Assembly (NCBI RefSeq): GCF_000023225.1
Contig: NC_013173.1
Location: forward strand, 3,102,501-3,166,500
DNA length: 64,000 bases
Direction: 5' to 3'
From: Desulfomicrobium baculatum DSM 4028
GTDB lineage: Bacteria > Desulfobacterota > Desulfovibrionia > Desulfovibrionales > Desulfomicrobiaceae
Shown: positions 7,809 through 16,592 of the stretch, piece by piece
How the letters are laid out: each line of letters starts with the position of its first letter
How positions within the stretch are numbered: the first letter of the stretch is position 1
Translations under genes and position numbers: made by a program
Notes under the pieces: model-generated
Told to the model about the DNA's origin: nothing
Database searches by the model: none
The model's input: the letters and a program-made list of their open reading frames with translations, nothing else

Positions 7809-8894
7809 ATGACTGCTATTGACCCGGAATTCAATCTTCAATCGTACGATTTCGACCTGCCCGAGGCCCAGATCGCCCAGGACCCGACCGCAAAGCGCGG
7901 CGCCTCGCGGCTGCTGGTGCTGGACCGGAAAAGCGGGACGGTGCGCGACGCCATGTTCGCAGACATCCCAGAGCTTCTCCCCACTGGCGCGCTGCTGGTC
8001 GTCAACAACACCAAGGTCCTGCCCGCCCGGCTCATCGGACGCAAGGAGTCCGGCGGCAAGGTCGAGTTCCTGCTGCTCACGCCCCTGACGCTGATCGAGG
8101 CGAAGACCGCAGCGGACGGCACGAAAACAGCCACGGCCGAAGGCTTGCTCAAGGCATCGAAAGGCCCCAGGCAAGGCGATCTGCTCCTTTTCCCGGGCAT
8201 TGAACTGCGCGTGCTCGAAAAGGGCGAGTTCGGAAGGGCGCGGGTTACGCTGCGCTGGACCGGCGACCTGGCCGAACATTTCCTGAGCCAGGGGCACATC
8301 CCCCTGCCCCCCTACATCCACCGCGAGGACAAGAGCGAGGACCGCACCCGCTACCAGACCGTCTATTCGCGGGAAGACAAGCTCGGTTCCGTGGCCGCGC
8401 CCACGGCCGGGCTGCACTTCACCCCGGAGATCATGGCTTCCCTGGCGCAGCAAGGCATCCAGCTCGCCGAGGTCACCCTCTATGTCGGCTACGGCACCTT
8501 CAGTCCGGTTCGCTGCGATGATATCCGCGAACATGTCATGCACGCCGAATATGCCGAAGTACCCGAAGAGACTGCCCGCGCCATCGCCAAGGCCAAAAGC
8601 GAGGGACGGCCTGTAATCGCCGTGGGCACGACCACCTCCCGGACACTGGAGAGCATGGCCTCGGCCCTGGGAGAGATCGGCCCGTTCAAGGGCTGGACCG
8701 ACATATTCATCCACCCCGGGTACGAGTTCAAGGTCGTGGACCAGCTCATCACCAACTTCCACTTGCCCCGCTCTTCCCTAATCATTATGGTCTGCACACT
8801 CGCGGGCAGGCAACAGATTATCGATGCCTACAACCATGCGATTAAGCAGGGTTTTCGCTTTTTTTCCTACGGCGACGCCATGCTCATCCGTTGA
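7809..8894 (+). CDS. queA: S-adenosylmethionine:tRNA ribosyltransferase-isomerase
   Basis: About 361 residues. It carries QueA family blocks: FDLPEAQIAQDP at the N-terminus, LLVVNNTKVLPARL, the VAAPTAGLHF block and the C-terminal TTTSRTLES and LITNFHLPRSSLIIMV blocks. It moves the ribosyl part of SAM onto 7-aminomethyl-7-deazaguanine in tRNA to form epoxyqueuosine. A GTG at 7791 and an ATG at 7797 are alternative starts. The ATG at 7809 is preferred because GAGGA lies five bases upstream and because family proteins begin just before the conserved FxLPE block. It is divergent from bioA and stands alone before the ferredoxin oxidoreductase operon. Confidence 0.94.
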   Translation: MTAIDPEFNLQSYDFDLPEAQIAQDPTAKRGASRLLVLDRKSGTVRDAMFADIPELLPTGALLVVNNTKVLPARLIGRKESGGKVEFLLLTPLTLIEAKTAADGTKTATAEGLLKASKGPRQGDLLLFPGIELRVLEKGEFGRARVTLRWTGDLAEHFLSQGHIPLPPYIHREDKSEDRTRYQTVYSREDKLGSVAAPTAGLHFTPEIMASLAQQGIQLAEVTLYVGYGTFSPVRCDDIREHVMHAEYAEVPEETARAIAKAKSEGRPVIAVGTTTSRTLESMASALGEIGPFKGWTDIFIHPGYEFKVVDQLITNFHLPRSSLIIMVCTLAGRQQIIDAYNHAIKQGFRFFSYGDAMLIR

Positions 8895-8950
8895 TCCGCC
8901 TGACAAGAAATTCTTTATTATCAACACTATCCCCCCCGTGGAGGTATTCC

Positions 8951-9190
8951 ATGCCAAGCAGAGTCGAGTTCCGGGAAGACCGCTGCAAGGGCTGCCTGCT
9001 CTGCACCGAAGTCTGCCCGACCGGCATCATCCAGCAATCGAGTCGATTCAATCAGAAGGGATACAAGGTGACCGAAATCACCCCCGACATGATGAGCGAG
9101 TGCAAGGGCTGCGCCTTTTGCGCCATGATGTGTCCGGATTATGCCATCAACGTCTACACGACGAAGTCGGCCAAAGGAGGAGGAAAATGA
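8951..9190 (+). CDS. 2-oxoacid:ferredoxin oxidoreductase, delta (ferredoxin) subunit
   Basis: 79 residues with two classic 4Fe-4S motifs, CKGCLLCTEVCP and CKGCAFCAMMCP, so it carries two clusters that pass electrons from the catalytic subunits to soluble ferredoxin. The start is the ATG at 8951 with GGAGG eight bases upstream; the longer frame beginning at 8891 has no site. It is the first gene of a delta-alpha-beta-gamma operon and its stop overlaps the start of the alpha gene (ATGA). A possible weak promoter, TTGATC then TATTAT with a long 19-base spacer (8891-8921), lies in the short gap after queA. Confidence 0.93.
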   Translation: MPSRVEFREDRCKGCLLCTEVCPTGIIQQSSRFNQKGYKVTEITPDMMSECKGCAFCAMMCPDYAINVYTTKSAKGGGK

Positions 9191-10248
9191 GCACTCCCAA
9201 ACGCATCTTCGTCAAGGGCAATGAAGCCATCTCCCGCGGCGCCCTGGCCGCGGGCATGAAATGTTTTTTCGGCTACCCCATCACGCCCCAGAACGACATC
9301 CCCGAGTTCCTGTCCCAGGCCCTGCCCGACGCGGGCGGCCAGTTCGTGCAGGCCGAGAGCGAAGTGGCCGCGGCCAACATGCTGCTCGGCGCGGCGGGTT
9401 GCGGCATCCGCGCCATGACCTCCTCGTCGAGTCCGGGCATGTCGCTGAAGCAGGAAGCCATCTCGTACATGGCCGGCAGCGAGCTCCCCGGCGTGCTGGT
9501 CAACGTCAGTCGCGGAGGCCCGGGCCTTGGCGATATCGGCCCTTCCCAGGGCGACTATTTCCAGTCCGTCAAGGGCGGCGGCCACGGCGACTACAAACTG
9601 CTGGTGCTGGCGCCGGGCACGGTGCAGGAAGCCTACGATCTGACCATCAAGGCCTTTGACCTGGCCTTCAAGTACCGCAACCCGGTTTTGGTCCTGGCCG
9701 ACGCCATCATCGGCCAGATGAAGGAACCCGTGGTGCCGTGGGTCCCCGAAAATCTGGACCCGGACGAGGGACAGGACTGGGGGCTGCAGGGCGCCACGAA
9801 TCGCGGTCCGCGCCTTTTGAAATCCCTCTTCCTCGATGACGGCGCGCTGGCGGGACAGAACCTGAAACTGCAGGCCAAATACCAGGCCATGCAGGCCGAA
9901 GTGGATCAGGAACTCTTCCTGACCGAGGACGCCGAGCTCATCGTGGTGGCCTTCGGCTCCATCGGCCGCATCGTCAAGAGCACGATCCGCAAGCTGCGCG
10001 CCCAGGGCCATAAAGTCGGCCTAGTACGGCCCATCACGCTCTTCCCCTTCCCCTCGGAAGTGCTCCTGAACCTGGCCAAAGAGGGCAAGCGTTTCCTGAC
10101 CATCGAGCACAACATGGGCCAGATGGTGGAAGATGTGCGCCTTTCTATCCGGACCGTGGCGGACTCGGCGTTCCATGGCCAGCTGCCCGGCAACCTGCCC
10201 ACGCCGGATGATTTCGAAGAACCCATTCTGAAGGCGCTGGAGGGATAA
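9187..10248 (+). CDS. 2-oxoacid:ferredoxin oxidoreductase, alpha subunit (VorB/KorA type)
   Basis: 353 residues. It begins with the pyrimidine-binding domain motif GYPITPQNDIPEF and contains SEVAAANMLLGAAGCG, the SSSPGMSLKQEA loop and the SRGGPGLGDIGPSQGD segment typical of separate alpha subunits. The C-terminal part (from about residue 250) is the transketolase C-terminal-like domain. With the beta subunit it forms the thiamine-diphosphate site that decarboxylates a 2-oxoacid and makes an acyl-CoA with reduction of ferredoxin. The start at 9187 has AGGAGGA just upstream. The substrate (branched 2-oxoacid versus 2-oxoglutarate) cannot be fixed by eye, so no symbol is given. Confidence 0.92.
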   Translation: MSTPKRIFVKGNEAISRGALAAGMKCFFGYPITPQNDIPEFLSQALPDAGGQFVQAESEVAAANMLLGAAGCGIRAMTSSSSPGMSLKQEAISYMAGSELPGVLVNVSRGGPGLGDIGPSQGDYFQSVKGGGHGDYKLLVLAPGTVQEAYDLTIKAFDLAFKYRNPVLVLADAIIGQMKEPVVPWVPENLDPDEGQDWGLQGATNRGPRLLKSLFLDDGALAGQNLKLQAKYQAMQAEVDQELFLTEDAELIVVAFGSIGRIVKSTIRKLRAQGHKVGLVRPITLFPFPSEVLLNLAKEGKRFLTIEHNMGQMVEDVRLSIRTVADSAFHGQLPGNLPTPDDFEEPILKALEG

Positions 10249-10250
10249 GC

Positions 10251-11008
<758 letters not shown>

Positions 11009-11012
<4 letters not shown>

Positions 11013-11572
11013 GCATTTACCAGGATGCAATCATCGCCGGATTCGGCGGCCAGGGCGTCATGCTCATCGGCAATCTCCTGGCCTACGCGGGCATGAACGC
11101 AGGGCTCAACGTGACCTACATCCCCGTCTACGGGCCTGAAATGCGCGGCGGCACGGCCAACTGCACCGTGGTGGTCTCGGATGACGTCATCGGCTCGCCC
11201 ATCATCCGCTCGCCCGTGAGCCTCATCATCATGAACGGCCCGTCCCTGGACAAGTTCCAGCCGCAACTGCAGGACGGCGGAATCCTGATCCTGAACTCCT
11301 CGCTCATTGATCCGGCCCAGACCGACAAGGACCGGGTCAAGGTCTACGCCGTGCCGGTCAACGAGATCGCCGACGGCCTCGGCAACACGCGCATGGCCAA
11401 CATGGTCGCCATCGGCGCGTACGTGCAGGCCACGGGCGTCATGCCGGTCAAGCAGGTGCAGGACAGCCTTGATTCGGTCATCTCCGCGCACTACAGCCAC
11501 ATGATCCCCAAGAACGCGGCGGCCATCCAGGCCGGCGCCGATTACGTCATCGCCAACGGCCAATACGCCTGA
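11009..11572 (+). CDS. 2-oxoacid:ferredoxin oxidoreductase, gamma subunit
   Basis: 187 residues with the gamma-domain signature GFGGQGVMLIGNLLAYAG at the N-terminus and YGPEMRGGTANCTVVVS in the middle. In this family the gamma subunit completes the heterotetramer and helps bind coenzyme A. It is the last gene of the operon; a strong terminator follows nine bases after the stop. The order delta-alpha-beta-gamma differs from pyruvate enzymes, which in sulfate reducers are usually a single fused protein. Confidence 0.93.
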
Positions 11573-11580
11573 CGATCCCC

Positions 11581-11605
11581 GGGGCCCGCGAGGGCCCCGT
11601 TTTTT
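11581..11605 (+). terminator. Intrinsic terminator of the oxidoreductase operon
   Basis: Perfect GGGGCCC/GGGCCCC stem with a GCGA tetraloop, followed by G and six T residues. Confidence 0.9.
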
Positions 11606-11644
11606 CCGCACCCATCCTTCACCTGAACCGTCCGAGGTGCGACC

Positions 11645-12457
11645 ATGCTTCTCCTAGGCATCATCGGCCACCCGCTCTCGCACACCTTGAGCCCCATCCT
11701 GCACAACTGGGGGTTCCGGGAAATGGGCATCAAGGCCTCCTACCACGTCTGGGACACCCCGCCCGAAAAGCTCCTCTCCTTCATGGCCGCCCTGCGCACT
11801 CTGCCCATCCACGGGACCAGCGTGACCATCCCGCACAAGGAGACGGTCATGCCCCTGGTCGACAAGCTGACGCAAAGCGCCCGCGACATCGGTGCCGTAA
11901 ACACCCTCTACTGGCACGACAAGGTGCTGTGGGGCGACAACACGGATGTGACCGGGTTCATGGCCCCGCTCCTGGAGCGCGGGACGCAGCCGGGCACGGT
12001 GCTGGTCCTGGGCGCAGGCGGGGCCGCCCGCGCGGCGGTCTGCGGCCTGCACAGCGCAGGATGGAAGGTGCTTCTTTCCGCGCGCACGGGAGGCCGGGCC
12101 GACCGCCTGGCCCAATCATTCCAGGCCGAGCATGTGCCCTGGGCCGACCGGCACGAAGTGCGGCCGCACCTGCTGGTCAACACCACCCCGCTTGGCATGT
12201 CCGGGCCCTTCCAGGCCCTCTCGCCCTGGAAATCGTCCCTGGCGGGCATATCCCTGGTCTACGACCTGGTCTACAACCCCAAGGAAACCCAGCTGCTGGC
12301 CCAGGCCCGGCGTGAAGGCGTGGAGATCATTCCCGGCTTGCCCATGTTCGTGCATCAGGGGCTGGCCCAATTCGAACGCTGGACCGGACAGCGCTTCCCC
12401 CTGGCCCGCGCCATCTCCCTGCTTGAAGAAACACTGGCCGGCCGGAGCAAGGCATGA
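11645..12457 (+). CDS. aroE: Shikimate dehydrogenase (NADP+)
   Basis: 270 residues. The shikimate-binding N-terminal domain has SHTLSPILHN and GTSVTIPHK, whose lysine is the catalytic residue, and GDNTDVTGF with the conserved Asp. The Rossmann domain has GAGGAARA, a cofactor loop SARTGGRADRL and NTTPLGM. It reduces 3-dehydroshikimate to shikimate in the aromatic amino acid pathway. It is coupled to the following glycosylase gene by an ATGA overlap, although the two functions are unrelated. It could be a YdiB-type paralogue, but length and motifs fit AroE. Confidence 0.94.
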   Translation: MLLLGIIGHPLSHTLSPILHNWGFREMGIKASYHVWDTPPEKLLSFMAALRTLPIHGTSVTIPHKETVMPLVDKLTQSARDIGAVNTLYWHDKVLWGDNTDVTGFMAPLLERGTQPGTVLVLGAGGAARAAVCGLHSAGWKVLLSARTGGRADRLAQSFQAEHVPWADRHEVRPHLLVNTTPLGMSGPFQALSPWKSSLAGISLVYDLVYNPKETQLLAQARREGVEIIPGLPMFVHQGLAQFERWTGQRFPLARAISLLEETLAGRSKA

Positions 12458-13017
12458 TCCGCTGTCCCTGGCTGGATATCTCCAAGCCGGACTATGTCCG
12501 CTACCACGACGAGGAATGGGGAGTCCCGGTCCACGACGACCGCGTTCTTTTCGAGTTCCTGCTTCTCGAATCGGCACAGGCAGGACTGTCCTGGTACACG
12601 GTGCTGCGCAAACGGGCGGGGTATCGGGCCGCCTTTGCCGGGTTCGATCATGTGGCGGTGGCGCGGTTCACTCCGCTTGACGTGGACCGCTTGCTGCTTG
12701 ATCCCGGCATCATCCGCCACCGCCGCAAAATCGAAGCCGCCATCGTCAACGCCCGGGCATTCCTTGCCGTGCAGGCCAGCCATGGCTCTTTTGATGCCTA
12801 TCTGTGGAATTTTGTCGACGGTCGTCCGATCATGCATGATATCAAAAGCCTGAGCGAATATCCCATCACCATCCCCCAGTCCGAGGCCCTGGCCAAAGAT
12901 CTCAAGCAACGCGGATTCGCATTCCTCGGGGCCACCACCTGCTATGCATTGATGCAGGCCGTTGGCATGGTCAACGACCACAGCCTGGACTGTTTCCGAA
13001 GACATGAAATCCCATAG
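12454..13017 (+). CDS. tag: DNA-3-methyladenine glycosylase I
   Basis: 187 residues, the usual length. It starts with RCPW, giving the first zinc ligand C4, followed by YHDEEWGVPVHDD, the family hallmark with the second zinc ligand His. GLSWYTVLRKR is the helix-hairpin-helix neighbourhood and the C-terminal VNDHSLDCF supplies the last His and Cys ligands. It excises 3-methyladenine from alkylated DNA. The start overlaps the aroE stop. No adaptive-response gene is nearby. Confidence 0.94.
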   Translation: MIRCPWLDISKPDYVRYHDEEWGVPVHDDRVLFEFLLLESAQAGLSWYTVLRKRAGYRAAFAGFDHVAVARFTPLDVDRLLLDPGIIRHRRKIEAAIVNARAFLAVQASHGSFDAYLWNFVDGRPIMHDIKSLSEYPITIPQSEALAKDLKQRGFAFLGATTCYALMQAVGMVNDHSLDCFRRHEIP

Positions 13018-13148
13018 CGCCGACACGTTTCCGCACTGCAAATTTCCACGCTGCGGGGAGTATTGAACAAGTAATCCTGGCACTTCAATGCACAACGTGC
13101 TAAATTTCAAATTATGTCTTTTTCTCAATACGGCCCAGGAGAATCTGC

Positions 13149-14306
13149 ATGAACTTCACCGATCTGCGTAAATTCGTCGCTCCTGAAACCATTTTCGGAG
13201 TCGGCGCGGTGGACCTGGCCGGACAGTACGCAGGCAAATTCGGCATCAGCAAACCCCTTGTCGTCACCGACCCCGGCGTGCTCGCCGCCGGTTGGGCCAC
13301 ACGGGTCATGGAGAGCCTGGCCGCTTTTGACATCGAGGGCGTAATTTTTTCAGAGATCACCCCCAACCCAAAGGCAGCGGAAGTCATGGCCGGCGTCGCG
13401 GCCTACGAAGCGGGCGAATGCGACGGCCTCGTCGCCGTGGGCGGGGGCAGCCCCATGGACTGCGCCAAGGGCATCGGCATCGTCGTCTCCAACGGCGGGC
13501 ATATCCTGGACTACGAAGGCGTGGACAAGATCATCATTCCCATGCCGCCGCTCATCTGCATTCCCACCACGGCGGGCACTTCGGCCGACGTGTCCCAGTT
13601 TGCCATCATCAACGACACGGATCGCAAGACCAAGATCGCCATCATCAGCAAGACCATCATCCCCGATGTGGCCCTGATCGACCCGCAAACCCTGATGACC
13701 AAAAGCCCGTACCTCATCGCCTGCACGGGCATGGACGCCCTGGCCCACGCCATCGAGGCCTTTGTCTCCAGCGCCCATTCGCCCATGACCGATTTGCACG
13801 CTCTGGAAGCCATCCGTCTGGTTCACGGCAATCTGTTGGAGTCGTTCCTGCACCCCGAGGACATGGAACTCAAGGCCAAAACCATGCTGGGCAGCATGCA
13901 GGCCGGGCTGGCCTTTTCCAACGCAAGCCTTGGCGCAGTGCATGCGCTGGCCCACAGCCTGGGCGGGTACAAGGACCTGCCCCACGGCGAATGCAACGCC
14001 CTCTTGCTGCCGCATGTGGTGGACTATAATTTTTCGGCCGCGCCCGACAGATTCCGGACCATCGCCGAAACCATGGGGCTTGATTCACGCGGCATGAGCA
14101 CCTCGGAAATACGCGCATGGCTCATCGAATCCATGACAAGCCTGCGCAGTTCCCTGGGCATAAAGGATCGACTGGCCTCCAAGGGCATTCGCGCCAGCGA
14201 CATCCCCGTCCTTTCGGACAAGGCCGTCCTTGACCCCTGCCTGGTCACCAACCCCAAATCCGCGAACAGGCGCGACATTCAAGTCATCTATGAAGAAGCA
14301 ACCTGA
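13149..14306 (+). CDS. Iron-containing alcohol dehydrogenase
   Basis: 385 residues, the normal length for group III dehydrogenases. It has a nucleotide-binding region with VGGGSPMDCAKG and a metal site formed by the Asp of DVALIDPQ, the His of DALAHAIEAF, the His of AVHALAHSLGG and the His of LPHGECNALLL. It should oxidise a primary alcohol or reduce an aldehyde with NAD(P); sulfate reducers use such enzymes in ethanol and aldehyde metabolism. AGGAGA precedes the ATG. Its 3' end overlaps the next gene, a sensor kinase, by 17 bases, hinting at co-expression. The substrate cannot be told from sequence. Confidence 0.92.
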   Translation: MNFTDLRKFVAPETIFGVGAVDLAGQYAGKFGISKPLVVTDPGVLAAGWATRVMESLAAFDIEGVIFSEITPNPKAAEVMAGVAAYEAGECDGLVAVGGGSPMDCAKGIGIVVSNGGHILDYEGVDKIIIPMPPLICIPTTAGTSADVSQFAIINDTDRKTKIAIISKTIIPDVALIDPQTLMTKSPYLIACTGMDALAHAIEAFVSSAHSPMTDLHALEAIRLVHGNLLESFLHPEDMELKAKTMLGSMQAGLAFSNASLGAVHALAHSLGGYKDLPHGECNALLLPHVVDYNFSAAPDRFRTIAETMGLDSRGMSTSEIRAWLIESMTSLRSSLGIKDRLASKGIRASDIPVLSDKAVLDPCLVTNPKSANRRDIQVIYEEAT

Positions 14307-16551
14307 GGAGAGCGCGCCAAGCGCCACATCGCTGCGCGACAAGATCGTGGGGCTGAGCGAATCTTCAGGAAGAAAAAGCTACTACCCCATGCTGCAGCAA
14401 AAGATCCGGGAGCTGCAAAGCGAGATCGCCGAGCGGCACCGGGCCGAAGACGCCCTGCGCAAAACCCTCCAACGCATCGAACGGCAGCAGGCCGTCATCG
14501 CCGAAATTTCCACGCATCCGAGCGTCTTTCATGGCCGCCTGCAAGAAGCCGCGCCCATGATAACGACCAGAATGACCCACGCCATGGACGTGACCCGGGC
14601 CAGCTTGTGGATAATGCGCGCGGGCAGCCTCTGCTGCATGGACAAGTTCGACGCGCAGGGAGCGGTTCACACCTCCGGAACCTGCCTGGAGTGCGACAGA
14701 TTCGACGCCTACTTCAAGGCGATCAGCAAAGGTCCGGTCATCGTGACCGACGCCCGCCAGGACCCGCGCACCCGCGATTTTGTCCCGAACTACCTCGAAC
14801 CAAGCGGAATCGCGTCCATGCTCGACGTACCGGTGCTCATCGACGCGGAACTGACCGCCGTCATCTGCTTCGAGCATGTCGGGGAACAGCGCGTCTGGCA
14901 GCCCGATGAAATCACCTTCGCCAGCCGCATCGCCGATCAGGTGGCCCTGATCCTGGCCAGCAAACGCCGACGCATCACGGAGGAGCAGTTGCAGAGCGCC
15001 CACGCCGAACTGACGCGCAACCTGCGCTTCACGGAAGTGTTGCTTGACGCCATCCCCATCCCGATCTTCTACAAGGACTCGGAACTGCGCTATCTGGGCT
15101 GCAACCAGACGTTCACCGACATCATGGGCATTACTTCCGAAGAAATCCGAGGCAGGACAGCCCACGAGTTGTGGCCGGACCTGGCCAAACCCTATGACGA
15201 AAATGACCGCAGCCTGCGCCAGGACACCCGCAAAAGCACCTACGAATCGAAAATACGAAACAAAAATGGCGAATTACGCGAAGTCATCTTTGCCAAGCAG
15301 ATTTTTTTTGACGAATTCAAGCACGCAGAAGGCATCATCGGCTCCTTCGTGGATATCACGGAGCGCAACCGCGCCGCCAAGGAAACGTCGCGCTTGCGCA
15401 CCCTGCTCGCCAACATAATCAACTCCATGCCGTCCATGCTGATCGGGGTCGATGCCGACGGGCGCATCGCGCAATGGAACCAGCAGGCAGCCCTGGTGAC
15501 CGGCGTGAACGAGGCGCAGGCGCAAGGCAGGCCCCTTGCGCAGGTCGTGCCCTGGCTTGGCTCCGAGATGAAGAAGATCCGCCAGTCCATCGCCAGCAAA
15601 AAACCCTTTTTCGAGGGCAAGCTGAGCAGAGTGGAAAATGGCGAAACCATGTTCGAAGACGTGACCATCTATCCCTTGATCACCAACGGAGTGGAAGGGG
15701 CGGTCATCCGCATTGACGACGTGACCGACAAGGTCCGCATCGAAGAAATCCTGATCCAGTCCGAAAAAATGCTCTCCGTCGGCGGTCTGGCCGCGGGCAT
15801 GGCCCACGAAATCAACAATCCTTTGGCCTCCATCATGGGCAATACCCAGGTCCTGGAAACCAGGCTCCTCTTGCCGCTGCCGCAGAACGAGCAGGCGGCT
15901 CGGGAAGCAGGCATCACCCTTGAAGCCCTGCATGCGTATCTGGAGAGGCGGGGGATTCCGAAGATGCTGAGCTCCGTTCGCAGCTCGGGAGCGCAAGCCG
16001 CGCAGATTGTCAGCAACATGCTGAGTTTCAGCCGCAAGAGCGAGCCGGTTCTGACTCCGGAAAGCATCACGGAACTGCTCGAAAAAACGCTGGACCTTGC
16101 CAGTACGGACTATGACCTGAAAAAAAACTACGACTTCAAGAAAATCCAGATCGTGCGCGAATATGAAGACAATCTCCCCAAGATCCACGGATCGGCAAGC
16201 AAGCTGCAACAGGTTTTCCTGAATCTGCTGCGCAATGGCGCCGAGGCCATGGGCGAAAAAATCTACCCTGAAGGCCGAGGTCCGCAATTCACACTGCGCG
16301 TGAGAGGGAATGCGCCGTGGGTGCGCGTCGAACTCGAAGACAACGGACCGGGGCTTGAAGAGTCTGTGCGCAAACGCGTGTTCGAGCCGTTTTTCACCAC
16401 GAAGTCCGTGGGCAAGGGCACGGGGCTCGGGCTGTCCGTCTCCTATTTCATCGTCACCGAGGAACACGCAGGCATGATGGCCGTGCAGACGGCCAGGGGA
16501 GAATGGACCAGATTCGTCATCGACCTGCCGGTCGCGGCGTCATCAGAATGA
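14290..16551 (+). CDS. GAF- and PAS-domain sensor histidine kinase
   Basis: About 753 residues from the ATG at 14290; a start at 14230 lies deep inside the dehydrogenase gene. No transmembrane segment is visible, so it is probably cytoplasmic. The order is a short coiled coil (about 30-70), a GAF domain (about 75-230) with cysteines in SLCCMDKF and GTCLECDRF that might bind a metal or sense redox, two PAS domains (about 245-365 and 375-490), HisKA with the phosphoacceptor H506 in GMAHEINNPLAS, and HATPase_c with EDNGPGLEE, FEPFFTTK and GTGLGLSVSYF. No response regulator is adjacent. The overlap with the alcohol dehydrogenase suggests a link to that metabolism, but this is only inference. Confidence 0.9.
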   Translation: MKKQPEESAPSATSLRDKIVGLSESSGRKSYYPMLQQKIRELQSEIAERHRAEDALRKTLQRIERQQAVIAEISTHPSVFHGRLQEAAPMITTRMTHAMDVTRASLWIMRAGSLCCMDKFDAQGAVHTSGTCLECDRFDAYFKAISKGPVIVTDARQDPRTRDFVPNYLEPSGIASMLDVPVLIDAELTAVICFEHVGEQRVWQPDEITFASRIADQVALILASKRRRITEEQLQSAHAELTRNLRFTEVLLDAIPIPIFYKDSELRYLGCNQTFTDIMGITSEEIRGRTAHELWPDLAKPYDENDRSLRQDTRKSTYESKIRNKNGELREVIFAKQIFFDEFKHAEGIIGSFVDITERNRAAKETSRLRTLLANIINSMPSMLIGVDADGRIAQWNQQAALVTGVNEAQAQGRPLAQVVPWLGSEMKKIRQSIASKKPFFEGKLSRVENGETMFEDVTIYPLITNGVEGAVIRIDDVTDKVRIEEILIQSEKMLSVGGLAAGMAHEINNPLASIMGNTQVLETRLLLPLPQNEQAAREAGITLEALHAYLERRGIPKMLSSVRSSGAQAAQIVSNMLSFSRKSEPVLTPESITELLEKTLDLASTDYDLKKNYDFKKIQIVREYEDNLPKIHGSASKLQQVFLNLLRNGAEAMGEKIYPEGRGPQFTLRVRGNAPWVRVELEDNGPGLEESVRKRVFEPFFTTKSVGKGTGLGLSVSYFIVTEEHAGMMAVQTARGEWTRFVIDLPVAASSE

Positions 16552-16553
16552 AA

Positions 16554-16577
16554 ATGGCAGGCCCGGGGGCCTGCCAT
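16554..16577. terminator. Bidirectional hairpin terminator between convergent genes
   Basis: A perfect ten-pair stem (ATGGCAGGCC/GGCCTGCCAT) with a four-base loop, lying between the kinase stop (16551) and the convergent MltD-like gene stop (16593). U tracts on both sides are short and interrupted, better on the minus strand. Confidence 0.6.
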
Positions 16578-16592
16578 TTGTGTGTGAAGGGA

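Noticed and set aside
13079-13096. Sigma-54-like box (TGGCAC...TGC) upstream of the iron alcohol dehydrogenase
   Set aside because: Only nine bases lie between the GG and GC elements instead of the required ten, and no activator site is seen. Not reported as a promoter.
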